Assembly: GCF_020103725.1 (NCBI RefSeq)
Contig: NZ_JAHXBG010000027.1
Span: forward strand, 85,905-149,904
Reading direction: 5' to 3'
Origin: Hyalangium gracile
Lineage (GTDB): Bacteria; Myxococcota; Myxococcia; Myxococcales; Myxococcaceae
Length of the DNA: 64,000 nucleotides
Shown: positions 43,930 through 53,889 of the stretch, piece by piece
Position numbering within the stretch: the stretch's first letter is position 1
Layout: each line of letters starts with the position of its first letter
Made by a program: the position numbers and the translations under genes
The notes under the pieces: model-generated
What the model was told of the DNA's origin: nothing
The model's input: only the letters and a program-made list of their open reading frames with translations
Database searches by the model: none

Positions 43930-44468
43930 GGCTGCACCTTCATTCGAGGCGCGTGAGCCCACCGCGCCAGCCAGTTCCTCACTTCGGACAACGGCACCCG
44001 CTCCACCCCATCCACGGGCTGTCCCTCGCCCACCACGGCGACGTGCCCGCCACGAGCGCGCAGCGCGCTCATCCCCGCCCACCCGTCCTCGTGCTCGCCG
44101 AAGAGCAGGCCCGCGGCGGCCGGCCCGTAGGCGTCCGCGGCGGACTCGAAGAGCGGATCGATGGCGGGCCGCTGGCCATGCTCGGCCGGCTCGCGAGACA
44201 GGCAGAGGCTGTCGCGGTCCACGAGCAGGTGGTAGCCCGCGGGGGCCAGGTACACGCGGCCGCCCACGAGCTCTTCCTTGTCGTCCGGCTCGAGGACGGG
44301 CAGCGGACAGCGGCGCCCCAGCGGCATGGCCAGCAGGTCATGCGGGCCGCGGTGGAGCGCCAGGAGCACCGGCACGGACAGGCGCGGAGACAGCGAGGCG
44401 AGCAGCGCCTCCACCTCCGCCGAGGCGCCACGCGGCGCGCCCACCACCAGCAGCCCCAGGGGACTCAT
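43926..44468 (-). CDS. CheB-like methylesterase domain lacking the catalytic serine
   Basis: 180 residues, CheB catalytic domain only. The strand that carries the nucleophile reads VVGAPRGASAEVEALL, with Pro where CheB has Ser (GAS.GG). The histidine (LLALHRGPHDL) and the acidic residue (GEHEDGWAG) are present. A serine three residues later might substitute, but the simplest reading is an inactive or altered enzyme. Its start overlaps the CheR stop (ATGA) and its stop overlaps the kinase start, so it is embedded in the coupled operon. Confidence 0.82.
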   Translation of the reverse strand: MSPLGLLVVGAPRGASAEVEALLASLSPRLSVPVLLALHRGPHDLLAMPLGRRCPLPVLEPDDKEELVGGRVYLAPAGYHLLVDRDSLCLSREPAEHGQRPAIDPLFESAADAYGPAAAGLLFGEHEDGWAGMSALRARGGHVAVVGEGQPVDGVERVPLSEVRNWLARWAHAPRMKVQP

Positions 44469-45298
44469 GCGGACCTCCGGTAGACGCGGCCCGTGCCTTC
44501 CAGCTGCTCGTACGCCGCCGCGTGGGGCGTACGCGCCACGGACTCCTTGCGGCCCAGGCACAGGAAGCCGAACCGGGCCAGACTCTCATAGAGGCGCTCG
44601 TGCACGCGACCGGCCAGCGAGCGGTTGAAGGACAGCAGCGTGTCGCGGCAGAGGACGACCTGGAACTCGTTGAAGGAGCCGTCCGTCGCCAGGTTGTGCT
44701 GGGTGAAGAAGATGGCGTCGCGCAGGGCCGGGTGCACCACCGCCCAGTCGCCGTCCCGCGTGTAGTAGTCCGAGAGCGAGCGCCGGCCCCCGGCCTCCTG
44801 GTAGTTGCGCACGTCCTGCTCTGTGGGCAGCGCCAGCACCCCGGAGCGCGCGTCCGCCAGCAGCCCCTCGCTGGCGTCCGAGGCATAGAGCCGGCAGCGG
44901 CCCCACAGCCCCTCCTCCATCAAGAGGATGGCCAGGGCGTAGGTGTCCTCCCCGGAGCCGCAGCCGGCGTGCCACACGCGGATGGACGGGTAGGTGCGCA
45001 GCACCGGCACCACCCGCGCCCGGAAGGCGGAGAAGAAGGCCGGCTCCGAGAAGAGGGCCTCGGGGGGACACGCCAGCGCGCGCAGCAGGCCGTCCATGGC
45101 CTCCGCGTCGTGCAGCACCTGCCCCTGGAGCGCGGAGAAGCTCTCCAGGCGCTCCTCGCGCAGGTGCCGCCGCAGCCGCCGCAGGAGCAGCGGCCGGGCG
45201 TGGTTGCGCAAGTCGAAGCCGTACCGGCGCCGCACCGCCTCGACGAGCAGCTCCAGCTCCAGCGTCTCCAGCTCCCCGCTGTCCATCATCGACGTCAC
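44465..45298 (-). CDS. CheR-type protein-glutamate methyltransferase
   Basis: 277 residues from a GTG at 45298 that overlaps the giant kinase stop. An N-terminal helical region ([19 protein letters not shown]) is followed by the SAM site [26 protein letters not shown] and [11 protein letters not shown]. In the last motif CheR normally has CRN; here it is CRD. No TPR or PAS is fused. With no chemoreceptor in the window, the nearest candidate methyl acceptor is the Glu-rich HAMP/coiled-coil region of the co-transcribed kinase (inference). Confidence 0.88.
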   Translation of the reverse strand: MTSMMDSGELETLELELLVEAVRRRYGFDLRNHARPLLLRRLRRHLREERLESFSALQGQVLHDAEAMDGLLRALACPPEALFSEPAFFSAFRARVVPVLRTYPSIRVWHAGCGSGEDTYALAILLMEEGLWGRCRLYASDASEGLLADARSGVLALPTEQDVRNYQEAGGRRSLSDYYTRDGDWAVVHPALRDAIFFTQHNLATDGSFNEFQVVLCRDTLLSFNRSLAGRVHERLYESLARFGFLCLGRKESVARTPHAAAYEQLEGTGRVYRRSA

Positions 45299-48200
45299 TC
45301 GGAGACCTCGGTGCGCGGAGTGCGGGCCGCCCCGCCGCGCGGCGCGTGCAGCCAGACGCGCAGCAGGCTGAGCAGCTTGTCGATGTCCACCGGCTTGGTG
45401 ATGTAGTCGGAGGCGCCGGCCTCCAGGCACTTCTCCCGGTCGCCCTTCATCGCCTTGGCGGTGAGCGCGAGGATGGGCAGGTGGGCCAACCGCTCCATGC
45501 CGCGGATGGCGCGCATGGCCTGGTAGCCGTCCATCTCCGGCATCATCACGTCCATGAGCACCAGCTCCACCTCTGGGTCACGCTCCAGCAGGGAGATGCC
45601 GTCCTTGGCGCTCTCGGCGAAGACGACCTTCATGCCGTAGCGCTCCAGCACGGTGTTGAGGGCGAAGATGTTGCGCACGTCGTCGTCCACCACCAGCACC
45701 TTGCGGCCCACCAGGAGCGGATCCATGTGGCGCGCCTTCTCCAGCATGCGGCGCTTGGGCTCGGGCATCTGGGCGGGGGCGCGGTGGAGAAAGAGGCTGG
45801 TCTCCTCCAGCAGGCGCTCGGGGCTCTGGGCGTCCTTGATGACGATGGCCTCGGCCACCCGCCGCAGCTCCGTCTCCTGGGCGCGCGACAGCTCGCGGCC
45901 CGTGTAGACGATGACGGGCGGCGTGCCGGCGCCATGCTCGGAGTGCAGCTTGCGCAAGAGCTCCGCGCCGGGCATGTCCGGCAGGCCCAGGTCCAGCACC
46001 ACGCAGTCGAAGCGTCGGCTGGAGATGGCGCTGACGGCGTCCGCCGCGGTGCCCACGGCGACGGTGTGCACGTCGTCGCTGCCCAGCAGCTCCACCAGCG
46101 TGCGGCGGTGGACCTCGTCATCCTCCACGATGAGGAGGCTGCGGCCCTTGCGGTCCACGAAGTCGCGCAGGTCCTTGAGCGCGTTCGCGGCGGCCTCGGG
46201 GTCCGCGGCGGCCCTCAGGTGGCCGAGCGCGCCCAGGTTGAGCGAGCGCTCGCGGTAGTCACCCTCGGAGAGCGTGTAGACGGGTAGCGCGCGGGTGGCG
46301 GCGTCGTGCTTGAGCCGGTCCAGCACCACCCAGCCCGCCATGTCCGGCAGGTCCAGGTCCACGGCCACGGCCACCGGCCGGGCGTTGCGCGCCGTCTCCA
46401 GCGCCGCCTCGGCCTCGGTGGAGATGACCATCTTGAAGCCCACGCCCTGCGCCGCCGAGCGCAGCCGGGCCGCGTGGTCCGGCGCGGTCGTCACGGCCAG
46501 CAGCACCGGATCTCCCGGGAGGATGGAGGCGCTGTCGTCCTCGATCTCCACCCGCTTGACGACCGGCACGGGCAGCTCCGTCGGGACGGGGACGGGGACG
46601 GGGACGGGGGCGGGGGCGGGAATGGCGAGGGCCCCGGGAATGAGGGCGGGCACCGGCAGGGCCTGGACCCCGGAGATGACCTTGTCCACCACGCTGCCCG
46701 AGTCCACGGGGCGCGGGGCCACGTAGTTGAGCGGCAGGTAGAGGGTGAAGGTGCTGCCCTTGCCGACCTCGCTCTCCAGGCGGATCTCACCGCCCAGGAG
46801 CCGGGCGATCTCGCGCGAGATGGAGAGGCCCAGGCCCGTGCCGCCGTACTTGCGCGCGGTGGAGCCGTCCGCCTGCTGGAACGCCTCGAAGATGATCTGG
46901 TGCTTGTCCTTGGGGATGCCGATGCCCGTGTCCCTGACCGCGAAGGCCACCACGGTGGGGGCGGTGCGCAGGATGGGGTGGTCCGCCGAGAAGCCGGAGC
47001 GGGCGGCCTGGATGCTGAGGGTGACCTGACCGGACTCGGTGAACTTGAAGGCGTTGGACAGCAGGTTCTTGAGCACCTGCTGCAGGCGCTTGGCGTCCGT
47101 CTGCGACTCCAGCGGCAGCTCGGGGGCCACGGCGATGTTGAAGTCCAGCCCCTTCTTGTCCGCCACCTGGCGGAAGGTGCGCTCGACGAACTCGCGCAGG
47201 TCGCTGAAGCGCAGCGCGCCCACGTCCACCGTCATGGTGCCGGACTCGATCTTCGACAGGTCGAGGATGTCGTTGATGAGCTCCAGCAGGTCCGCGCCGG
47301 AGGCATGAATCGTCTTGGCGAACTCCACCTGGCGGGCGGAGAGGTTGCCCTCGGTGTTGTCGCTGAGCGTCTGGCTGAGGATGAGCAGCGAGTTGAGCGG
47401 AGTGCGCAGCTCGTGGCTCATGTTGGCGAGGAACTCGCTCTTGTACTTGGAGGTGAGCGAGAGCTGCTCGGCCTTCTCCTCGAGGGCGCGCTTGGCCTGC
47501 TCCACTTCCAGGTTCTTGTGCTCCACCTCGTTCTTCTGCTCGGAGAGCAGCTTGGCCTTCTCCTGCAGCTCCTCGTTGGTGCGGCGCAGCTCCTCCTGCT
47601 GCCGCTTGAGGAGCTCCTCGGACTGCTGGAGCGAGGTGGCCTGCTGCTCCAGGCGCTTGTTCGTCTCGGTGAGCTCTTCCTGCTGCTTGCGGAGCTCCTC
47701 GGTGAGGGCCTGGGACTGCTTGAGCAGCGCCTCGGTGCGCATGTTCGCGGCGATCGTGTTGAGCACGATGCCGATGGACTCGGTGAGCTGCTCGAGGAAG
47801 CCCAGGTGCACGTCGCTGAACTTGTGGAAGCTGGCCAGCTCGATGACGGCCTTGATCTCACCCTCGAAGAGCACCGGCAGCACGACGATGTTGCGCGGCA
47901 CCTCCTCGCCCAGGCCGGAGTTGATGCGGATATAGGTGTCCGGGATGTCGGACAGGAGGATGGGCTCCTTCTCCAGGGCGCACTGGCCGACCAGCCCCTC
48001 GCCCAGCTTGAAGACGTTGGAGAGGCCCTTGCGCTCGCGGTAGGCGTACGAGGCGAGCAGCTTGAGGACCTGCTCTCCGTCCATGCGCTCGGAGATGTAG
48101 AAGACGCCGTGCTGGGCATCCACCAGCGGCGCCAGCTCCGAGAGGATGACCTTGGACACGGTGAGCAGATCGCGCTGTCCCTGGAGGACGCGGGTGAACT

Positions 48201-51182
48201 TGGCCAGGTTCGTCTTGAGCCAGTCCTGCTCGGTGTTCTTGCGCGTGGTGTCCTTCAGGTTCCGGATCATCTCGTTGATGTTGTCCTTGAGGGCAGCCAC
48301 TTCGCCCTGGGCGGACACGGTGATGAACCGGGTGAGGTCACCCTTGGTGACGGCGGTGGCGACCTCGGCGATGGCGCGCACCTGGGTGGTGAGGTTGGCG
48401 GCGAGCTGGTTCACGTTGTCGGTGAGGTCGCGCCAGATGCCGGCGGTGCCGGGCACTCGGGCCTGACCGCCCAGCTTTCCTTCGATACCCACCTCGCGGG
48501 CCACCGTGGTCACCTGGTCGGCGAACACGGCGAGGGTGTCGATCATGCCGTTGATGGTGTCGGCCAGCTCGGCGATCTCGCCCTTGGCGTCCACGACGAG
48601 CTTGCGCTTCAGGTCGCCGTTGGCCACCGCGGTCACCACCTTGGCGATGCCGCGCACCTGGGTGGTGAGGTTGGTGGCCATGGAGTTCACGTTGTCCGTG
48701 AGGTCCTTCCACGTGCCGGCCACGCCCTTCACGACGGCCTGCCCGCCCAGCTTTCCTTCGGTGCCCACCTCGCGGGCCACGCGCGTCACTTCCGAGGCGA
48801 ACGAGGACAGCTGGTCCACCATCGTGTTGATGGTGTTCTTCAGCTCCAGAATCTCGCCCTGCACGTCCACGGTGATCTTCTTGGACAGGTCACCGTTGGC
48901 CACCGCCGTCGTCACCTCGGCGATGTTTCGCACCTGGGCGGTCAGGTTGGAGGCCATGGAGTTCACGTTGTCCGTGAGGTCCTTCCACGTACCGGCCACA
49001 CCTTTCACGAAGGCCTGGCCACCCAGCTTTCCTTCCGTCCCCACCTCGCGCGCCACGCGCGTCACTTCCGAGGCGAACGAGGAGAGCTGGTCCACCATCG
49101 TGTTGATGGTGTTCTTCAGCTCCAGAATCTCACCGCGCACGTCCACGGTGATCTTCTTGGACAGGTCACCGTTGGCCACCGCCGTCGTCACCTCGGCGAT
49201 GTTTCGCACCTGAGCGGTCAGGTTGCTGGCCATCGAGTTCACGTTGTCGGTGAGGTCCTTCCACGTACCACCGACGCCCTTCACGACGGCCTGCCCGCCC
49301 AGCTTTCCTTCCGTCCCCACTTCGCGCGCCACGCGCGTCACTTCCGAGGCGAACGAGGAGAGCTGGTCCACCATCGTGTTGATGGTGTTCTTCAGCTCGA
49401 GAATCTCACCGTCACCTCGGCGATGTTTCGCACCTGAGCGGTCAGGTTGCTGGCCATCGAGTTCACGTTGTCGGTGAGGTCCTTCCAGGTACCACCGACA
49501 CCCTTCACGACGGCCTGGCCACCCAGCTTTCCTTCCGTCCCCACCTCGCGCGCCACGCGCGTCACTTCCGAGGCGAACGAGCGGAGCTGATCCACCATCG
49601 TGTTGATGGTGTTCTTCAGCTCCAGAATCTCGCCGCGCACGTCCACGGTGATCTTCTTGGAGAGGTCACCGTTGGCCACCGCCGTCGTCACCTCGGCGAT
49701 GTTTCGCACCTGGGCGGTCAAGTTGCTGGCCATCGAGTTCACGTTGTCGGTGAGGTCCTTCCACGTACCACCGACGCCCTTCACGACGGCCTGGCCACCC
49801 AGCTTTCCTTCGGTGCCCACTTCGCGCGCCACACGGGTCACTTCCGAAGCGAACGAGGACAGCTGGTCCACCATCGTGTTGATGGTGTTCTTCAGCTCCA
49901 GGATCTCGCCCTGCACATCCACGGTGATCTTCTTGGACAGGTCACCGTTGGCCACCGCCGTGGTCACCTCGGCGATGTTTCGCACCTGAGCGGTCAGGTT
50001 GCTGGCCATGGAGTTCACGTTGTCGGTGAGGTCCTTCCACGTACCGGCCACGCCCTTCACGACGGCCTGGCCGCCCAGCTTTCCTTCCGTCCCCACCTCA
50101 CGAGCGACGCGCGTCACTTCCGAGGCGAAGGACGACAGCTGGTCCACCATCGTGTTGATGGTGTTCTTCAGCTCCAGAATCTCGCCGCGCACGTCCACGG
50201 TGATCTTCTTGGACAGGTCACCGTTGGCCACCGCCGTCGTCACCTCGGCGATGTTTCGCACCTGAGCGGTCAGGTTGCTGGCCATCGAGTTCACGTTGTC
50301 GGTGAGGTCCTTCCAGGTACCACCGACACCCTTCACGACGGCCTGCCCGCCCAGCTTTCCTTCCGTGCCCACTTCGCGCGCCACACGCGTCACTTCCGAG
50401 GCGAACGAGGAGAGCTGATCCACCATCGTGTTGATGGTGTTCTTCAGCTCCAGAATCTCACCGCGCACGTCCACGGTGATCTTCTTGGACAGGTCGCCAC
50501 GGGCCACGGCCGTGGTCACTTCCGCGATGTTGCGCACCTGAGACGTCAGGTTCGACGCCATCGAGTTCACGTTGTCCGTGAGGTCCTTCCACGTACCGGC
50601 CACGCCCTTCACCTTGGCCTGACCGCCCAGCTTTCCTTCCGTACCCACCTCGCGCGCCACGCGCGTCACTTCCGAGGCGAACGAGCCGAGCTGCTCCACC
50701 ATGCCGTTCACCAGCCGGGCGGTGCGGAGGAACTCGCCCTTGAGCGGACGGCCGTCCACCTCGAGCGCCATCGTCTGCGACAGGTCGCCCTTGGCCACCG
50801 CGCCGATCACGCGGCCCATCTCGGACGTCGGCTGGATGAGGTCCGCCACCAGCATGTTGACGGACTCGACGCAGTCGGCCCACGAGCCCACCGAGCCGGC
50901 CAGCGTCGCGCGCTGGGTGATGCGGCCCTCCTTACCGACCATCGTCCCGATGCGCTCGAACTCCTTCGCCATGCGCTCGTTGAGATCGATGATGTCGTTG
51001 AGGATGTCGGCCACCTTGCCCGCGATGCCGACGGTGTCCACCGGCATGCGCACGGTGAAGTCCCCGCGCTGGACGGCGGAGAGGATTCGAAGCAGCTGGC
51101 GTGCATCCAGCGTGTCGGAGGCGACCTCCACGTCCTTCGGCGGGGAGGGCTTCCGAGGTACAGACGTCTTCTGCGTGCGCAT
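45295..51182 (-). CDS. Giant poly-HAMP hybrid histidine kinase with GAF and three receivers; frame broken by a 52-bp gap
   Basis: Start ATG at 51182 (AGGGG upstream); the N-terminal piece runs to 49392 and the C-terminal piece from 49374 to 45295. Restoring 52 bp gives 1979 codons in one frame. Order: a degenerate HAMP-like segment, then nine HAMP-type units of 92 residues (each with EGKLGGQA and [10 protein letters not shown]), GAF, long coiled coil, HisKA ([15 protein letters not shown]), HATPase ([12 protein letters not shown]), a degenerate receiver, then two receivers with intact sites ([18 protein letters not shown]). No transmembrane segment, so the HAMP rod is cytosolic. The plan is like fungal group III (Nik1-type) kinases and some myxobacterial kinases. 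It opens a four-gene overlapping operon with CheR, CheB-like and a second kinase. Confidence 0.85.
46583..46620 (+). repeat. Hexanucleotide GGGGAC repeat / G-quadruplex motif within the giant kinase gene
   Basis: Plus-strand G runs of 3-5 are separated by AC or C spacers, seven runs in a row. On the coding strand this encodes a PVPVPVP linker between the HATPase and the first receiver. Such short-spacer G runs form stable quadruplexes in vitro, and copy number is prone to slippage in units of two codons. Confidence 0.7.
48560..50720 (-). repeat. Tandem 276-bp repeats encoding HAMP units
   Basis: The anchor tggtgttctt starts at 48831, 49107, 49383, 49607, 49883, 50159 and 50435. Spacing is 276 except for 49383 to 49607, which is 224, i.e. 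52 short. Units are near-identical at DNA level by eye, with third-position differences scattered and one unit having CTGCAC/CAG for CGCAC (DVQGE versus DVRGE). Edge units at both ends are diverged. This pattern signals ongoing gene conversion or unequal exchange within the gene. Confidence 0.95.
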
Positions 51183-51424
51183 TCGAGCCCCTGGCTGGCC
51201 CACGGCGGTCAAGGCAGTCCCTTGCCGTGGACTGGGAATACTGAGCGGGGGCAAGTTCTCTTTGATTACGCGGTTTTGCGCCAGTCCCCGGGCCACGCTC
51301 GGCCGGTGGGGAGGGGAGTGATCCCGGGTTCCAGAGTCGGGTATCGGACGTTTCCGTCGGCCCACCGTACCTTGAGTGAAATGCGCCACCCGGGCACGCT
51401 GGTCCGCTGGCCCGACAGGCGGGC

Positions 51425-52243
51425 TCAGTTGCGCATGCGCGGCTGGGGAGCGAGCACGCGGACCGCCATCTGCTCGGAGCCGGCGACGACGGTGCTGAGC
51501 GCCTCGCGGCGGCCCGGATCCAGGCGCGCGACGGCCCGCAGGGTGGCCACCAGCACCAGCGCCTCCACGGGCGAGGGCATGGTGAGCCCCGAGGGCCCCG
51601 TCTTGAGCGGCAGCGGCAGCCGAGGCGCGCGGCTCGCGGCGGCGAGCGCATCGATGGCGTAGCTGGGGCGCGTGTCCAGCGTGACGGCGATGGCCGGCAA
51701 TTGGGTGGCGGCGTCACCCTGGCCACGCCCCTGCAGATCCATCAGCACCTTGAGCGCGCCGGACTGCTCGTAGAGGGCGAGCCCCTCGCCGCCGTTCTCC
51801 CCTCCGAAGATGCTGCCCTCGTAGTTGCGCGTGAGCGGCCCGGTGACGGCGACGTGGAAGGGCTGGCTGTCGTCCCAGTGGGACCAGGGGCGGGCCTCCC
51901 AGAACTCGGTGCCGGCCTGGACGAAGAGCAGCGCCTTGTCCGCTCCCAGCCCGGCCACCCCTCGCTGCTCCCACGCCATGAAGGTGGCGATGGCCGCGCG
52001 CGCCGAGAGCACCTCCTGCGGAGGCGGCTCCACCCGCAGGCCCAGGGCCTCGGCGACGGCGGCCAGGGCGGGCTCGCAGCTCACGCTGGCGGGCTCCACT
52101 CCCTCGATGAGCGCCTGCACGCCGGCCAGGTCGTCCCGGTCGAAGACGGGCGGCGAGAACTCGCCCGTGGGCGTCACCCGCAGATACACGTTGGTGCTGT
52201 CCTGGGTCAGCTGCACGGGGCCGAGCTTGAGCAGGTGGAACAT
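51425..52243 (-). CDS. Hypothetical soluble protein
   Basis: 272 residues without signal peptide or membrane segment and no family I recognise. It contains aromatic-rich [12 protein letters not shown], a glycine-rich [13 protein letters not shown] and a C-terminal helix ending LAPQPRMRN. Codon use is typical of the neighbours, and both flanking genes are on the same strand (giant kinase 242 bases downstream, KaiC-like gene 85 bases upstream), so co-expression with the KaiC-like protein is possible. Confidence 0.6.
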   Translation of the reverse strand: MFHLLKLGPVQLTQDSTNVYLRVTPTGEFSPPVFDRDDLAGVQALIEGVEPASVSCEPALAAVAEALGLRVEPPPQEVLSARAAIATFMAWEQRGVAGLGADKALLFVQAGTEFWEARPWSHWDDSQPFHVAVTGPLTRNYEGSIFGGENGGEGLALYEQSGALKVLMDLQGRGQGDAATQLPAIAVTLDTRPSYAIDALAAASRAPRLPLPLKTGPSGLTMPSPVEALVLVATLRAVARLDPGRREALSTVVAGSEQMAVRVLAPQPRMRN

Positions 52244-52328
52244 GACTCCGGGCTATCGCGCCTGGGGCCGCCTGTCGAGCACCTCCGAGCCGAGACGCGA
52301 AGGCCTCGACAGCTCGGCGCCTCGGGGC

Positions 52329-53813
52329 TCACCCATGACGCGAGGAGCCGCCCGAGGAGTGGGCCACGCCGGTGAGCACTCCCTCGCCCCCCTGGAACGG
52401 GCCGTCGACGACGATTCCCGTCTGGGAGGAGATGGTGAACTCGCGCAGTGTCGTGTCGTACTCGGTGTCCCGCAGCTTGAGGATGGACACCAGCCGGTGC
52501 AGCCGGGACTTCAGCTCCACGTGGCGCAGGAAGATGAGGTTCTCGGCCACCGCGGAGATGCCGCTGCCCACCGGCACGGGCAGCTCCGGGCCGAAGATCT
52601 GCGACGTCTCCAGCGCGAAGGCGGTGGTGGCGCCCAGGCAGCGCAGCTCGTGGGTGAGGCCCGCGAAGAAGAGGCTCAGGCGCGCCGGCTCGGTGGTGGC
52701 GTCGAAGAAGGCACTCAGCCCGTCCACGAACACCCGCCGCGCGCCCTGCGCCCTCACCGCGCTCAGCAGCCGCGCGGCCAGCATGTCCAGCACGTACTCC
52801 CCCGGCGGCTGCCAGTGGAGCGCCAGCCGGTGCGTCTCCGCCGCGGCATGCAGCGCGATGCCCACCTTGGCGACCTTGTTCAGCAGCCGGTCCGGCGGCT
52901 CGTAGAAGCCGAAGTAGAGGCAGGGCTCGCCCAGGCGAAGCCCCTCGCCCAGCAGGGACATGCCCAGCAGCGTCTTGCCGCTGCCGGTGGGCCCCAGCAG
53001 CAGCGTGGTGGAGCCCGCCGCCAGCCCCTCGGGGAAGAGAGCATCCAGCGAGGCGATGCCGAAGTGGACGCGGTGGGCGCCTGGGTCCACCGGCTGCTGG
53101 CGGTGGCTGCGGGACTCGAGCCGGGGGAAGAGCTCCAGGCCCGCGTCGGAGATGCGGAAGAAGTGGCACCCGGGCAGGCTCTCGCCGCCGCGGAACTTGC
53201 GCACCCTCAGCTCGCGCTGCGCGCGCACGCCATACGTGCGCTCGTGCAGCTCGAGGATGCCGTCCACCATGGCCTGCTCGGGCGAGGCCTGGGCCTCGGC
53301 GGCCGTGGTGGAGAGCAGCAGCGCGGTGAAGCGCGACAGGTGGGCGGACACCTGCAGCTCGTGAAGGAACTTCTTGAACTCGCGCGGGCTGGCGGCCTGC
53401 TCGCGCGCCTGGGCCAGCCCGTCGATGACGAGCAGCCCCGCCTCGCGCTGGCGCATCTCGCGGCGCAGCAGCTCCTGCAGCCCGGCCAGCCCCTGGCTCT
53501 CCAGCACCTGGAAGGCGCTCACGTAGTAGACGGAGTCCGACACGGTGCGAGCGTCGAAGAAGCGCATGGGCTTGAGGTGCTCGAACATGCGCGCGTGGGG
53601 CTCGGCCAGCAGCGTGACGTAGAGCGAGCGCACGCCCTGGCGCGCCTGGTGGAAGCACAGCTGGTTGGCCAGCAGCGTCTTGCCCGCGCCCGGGTCTCCC
53701 GCGACCAGGTAGATGCCGGCGCGCAGCAGGCCGCCTCCCAGCACCTCGTCCAGGCCTGGAACGCCGCTGGAGAGCCGTCCGGAAGAGAGGGGCGCGTTCT
53801 CGGAAGGGGACAT
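52329..53813 (-). CDS. KaiC-like protein with two RecA-type ATPase domains
   Basis: 494 residues from an ATG at 53813. Domain 1 has Walker A GDPGAGKT (about residue 39) and Walker B LLVIDGL; domain 2 has GPTGSGKT and VFVDGLSAFF. In KaiC a Glu-Glu pair follows each P-loop strand; here the equivalents are LLAEPH and FYEPPD, so only one Glu is kept in each. No KaiA/KaiB genes are nearby. Related proteins act as signalling ATPases coupled to histidine kinases, and this gene sits close to the giant kinase operon on the same strand. Confidence 0.88.
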   Translation of the reverse strand: MSPSENAPLSSGRLSSGVPGLDEVLGGGLLRAGIYLVAGDPGAGKTLLANQLCFHQARQGVRSLYVTLLAEPHARMFEHLKPMRFFDARTVSDSVYYVSAFQVLESQGLAGLQELLRREMRQREAGLLVIDGLAQAREQAASPREFKKFLHELQVSAHLSRFTALLLSTTAAEAQASPEQAMVDGILELHERTYGVRAQRELRVRKFRGGESLPGCHFFRISDAGLELFPRLESRSHRQQPVDPGAHRVHFGIASLDALFPEGLAAGSTTLLLGPTGSGKTLLGMSLLGEGLRLGEPCLYFGFYEPPDRLLNKVAKVGIALHAAAETHRLALHWQPPGEYVLDMLAARLLSAVRAQGARRVFVDGLSAFFDATTEPARLSLFFAGLTHELRCLGATTAFALETSQIFGPELPVPVGSGISAVAENLIFLRHVELKSRLHRLVSILKLRDTEYDTTLREFTISSQTGIVVDGPFQGGEGVLTGVAHSSGGSSRHG

Positions 53814-53889
53814 CCCGTGTCTCTTACCGTAAAACCGCCCCTCCGACGCTGTCTGCAAGGCCAACACCTTTGTTGACTGGAGCCCAGCC

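Noticed and set aside
45295..49374. Treating the C-terminal part of the giant kinase as a separate gene
   Set aside because: It begins in the middle of a HAMP unit, has no ribosome site, and joins the upstream ORF exactly when the missing 52 bp is restored.
48560..50720. CRISPR-like array
   Set aside because: Repeats are 276 bp, contiguous, without unique spacers, and encode protein in one frame.
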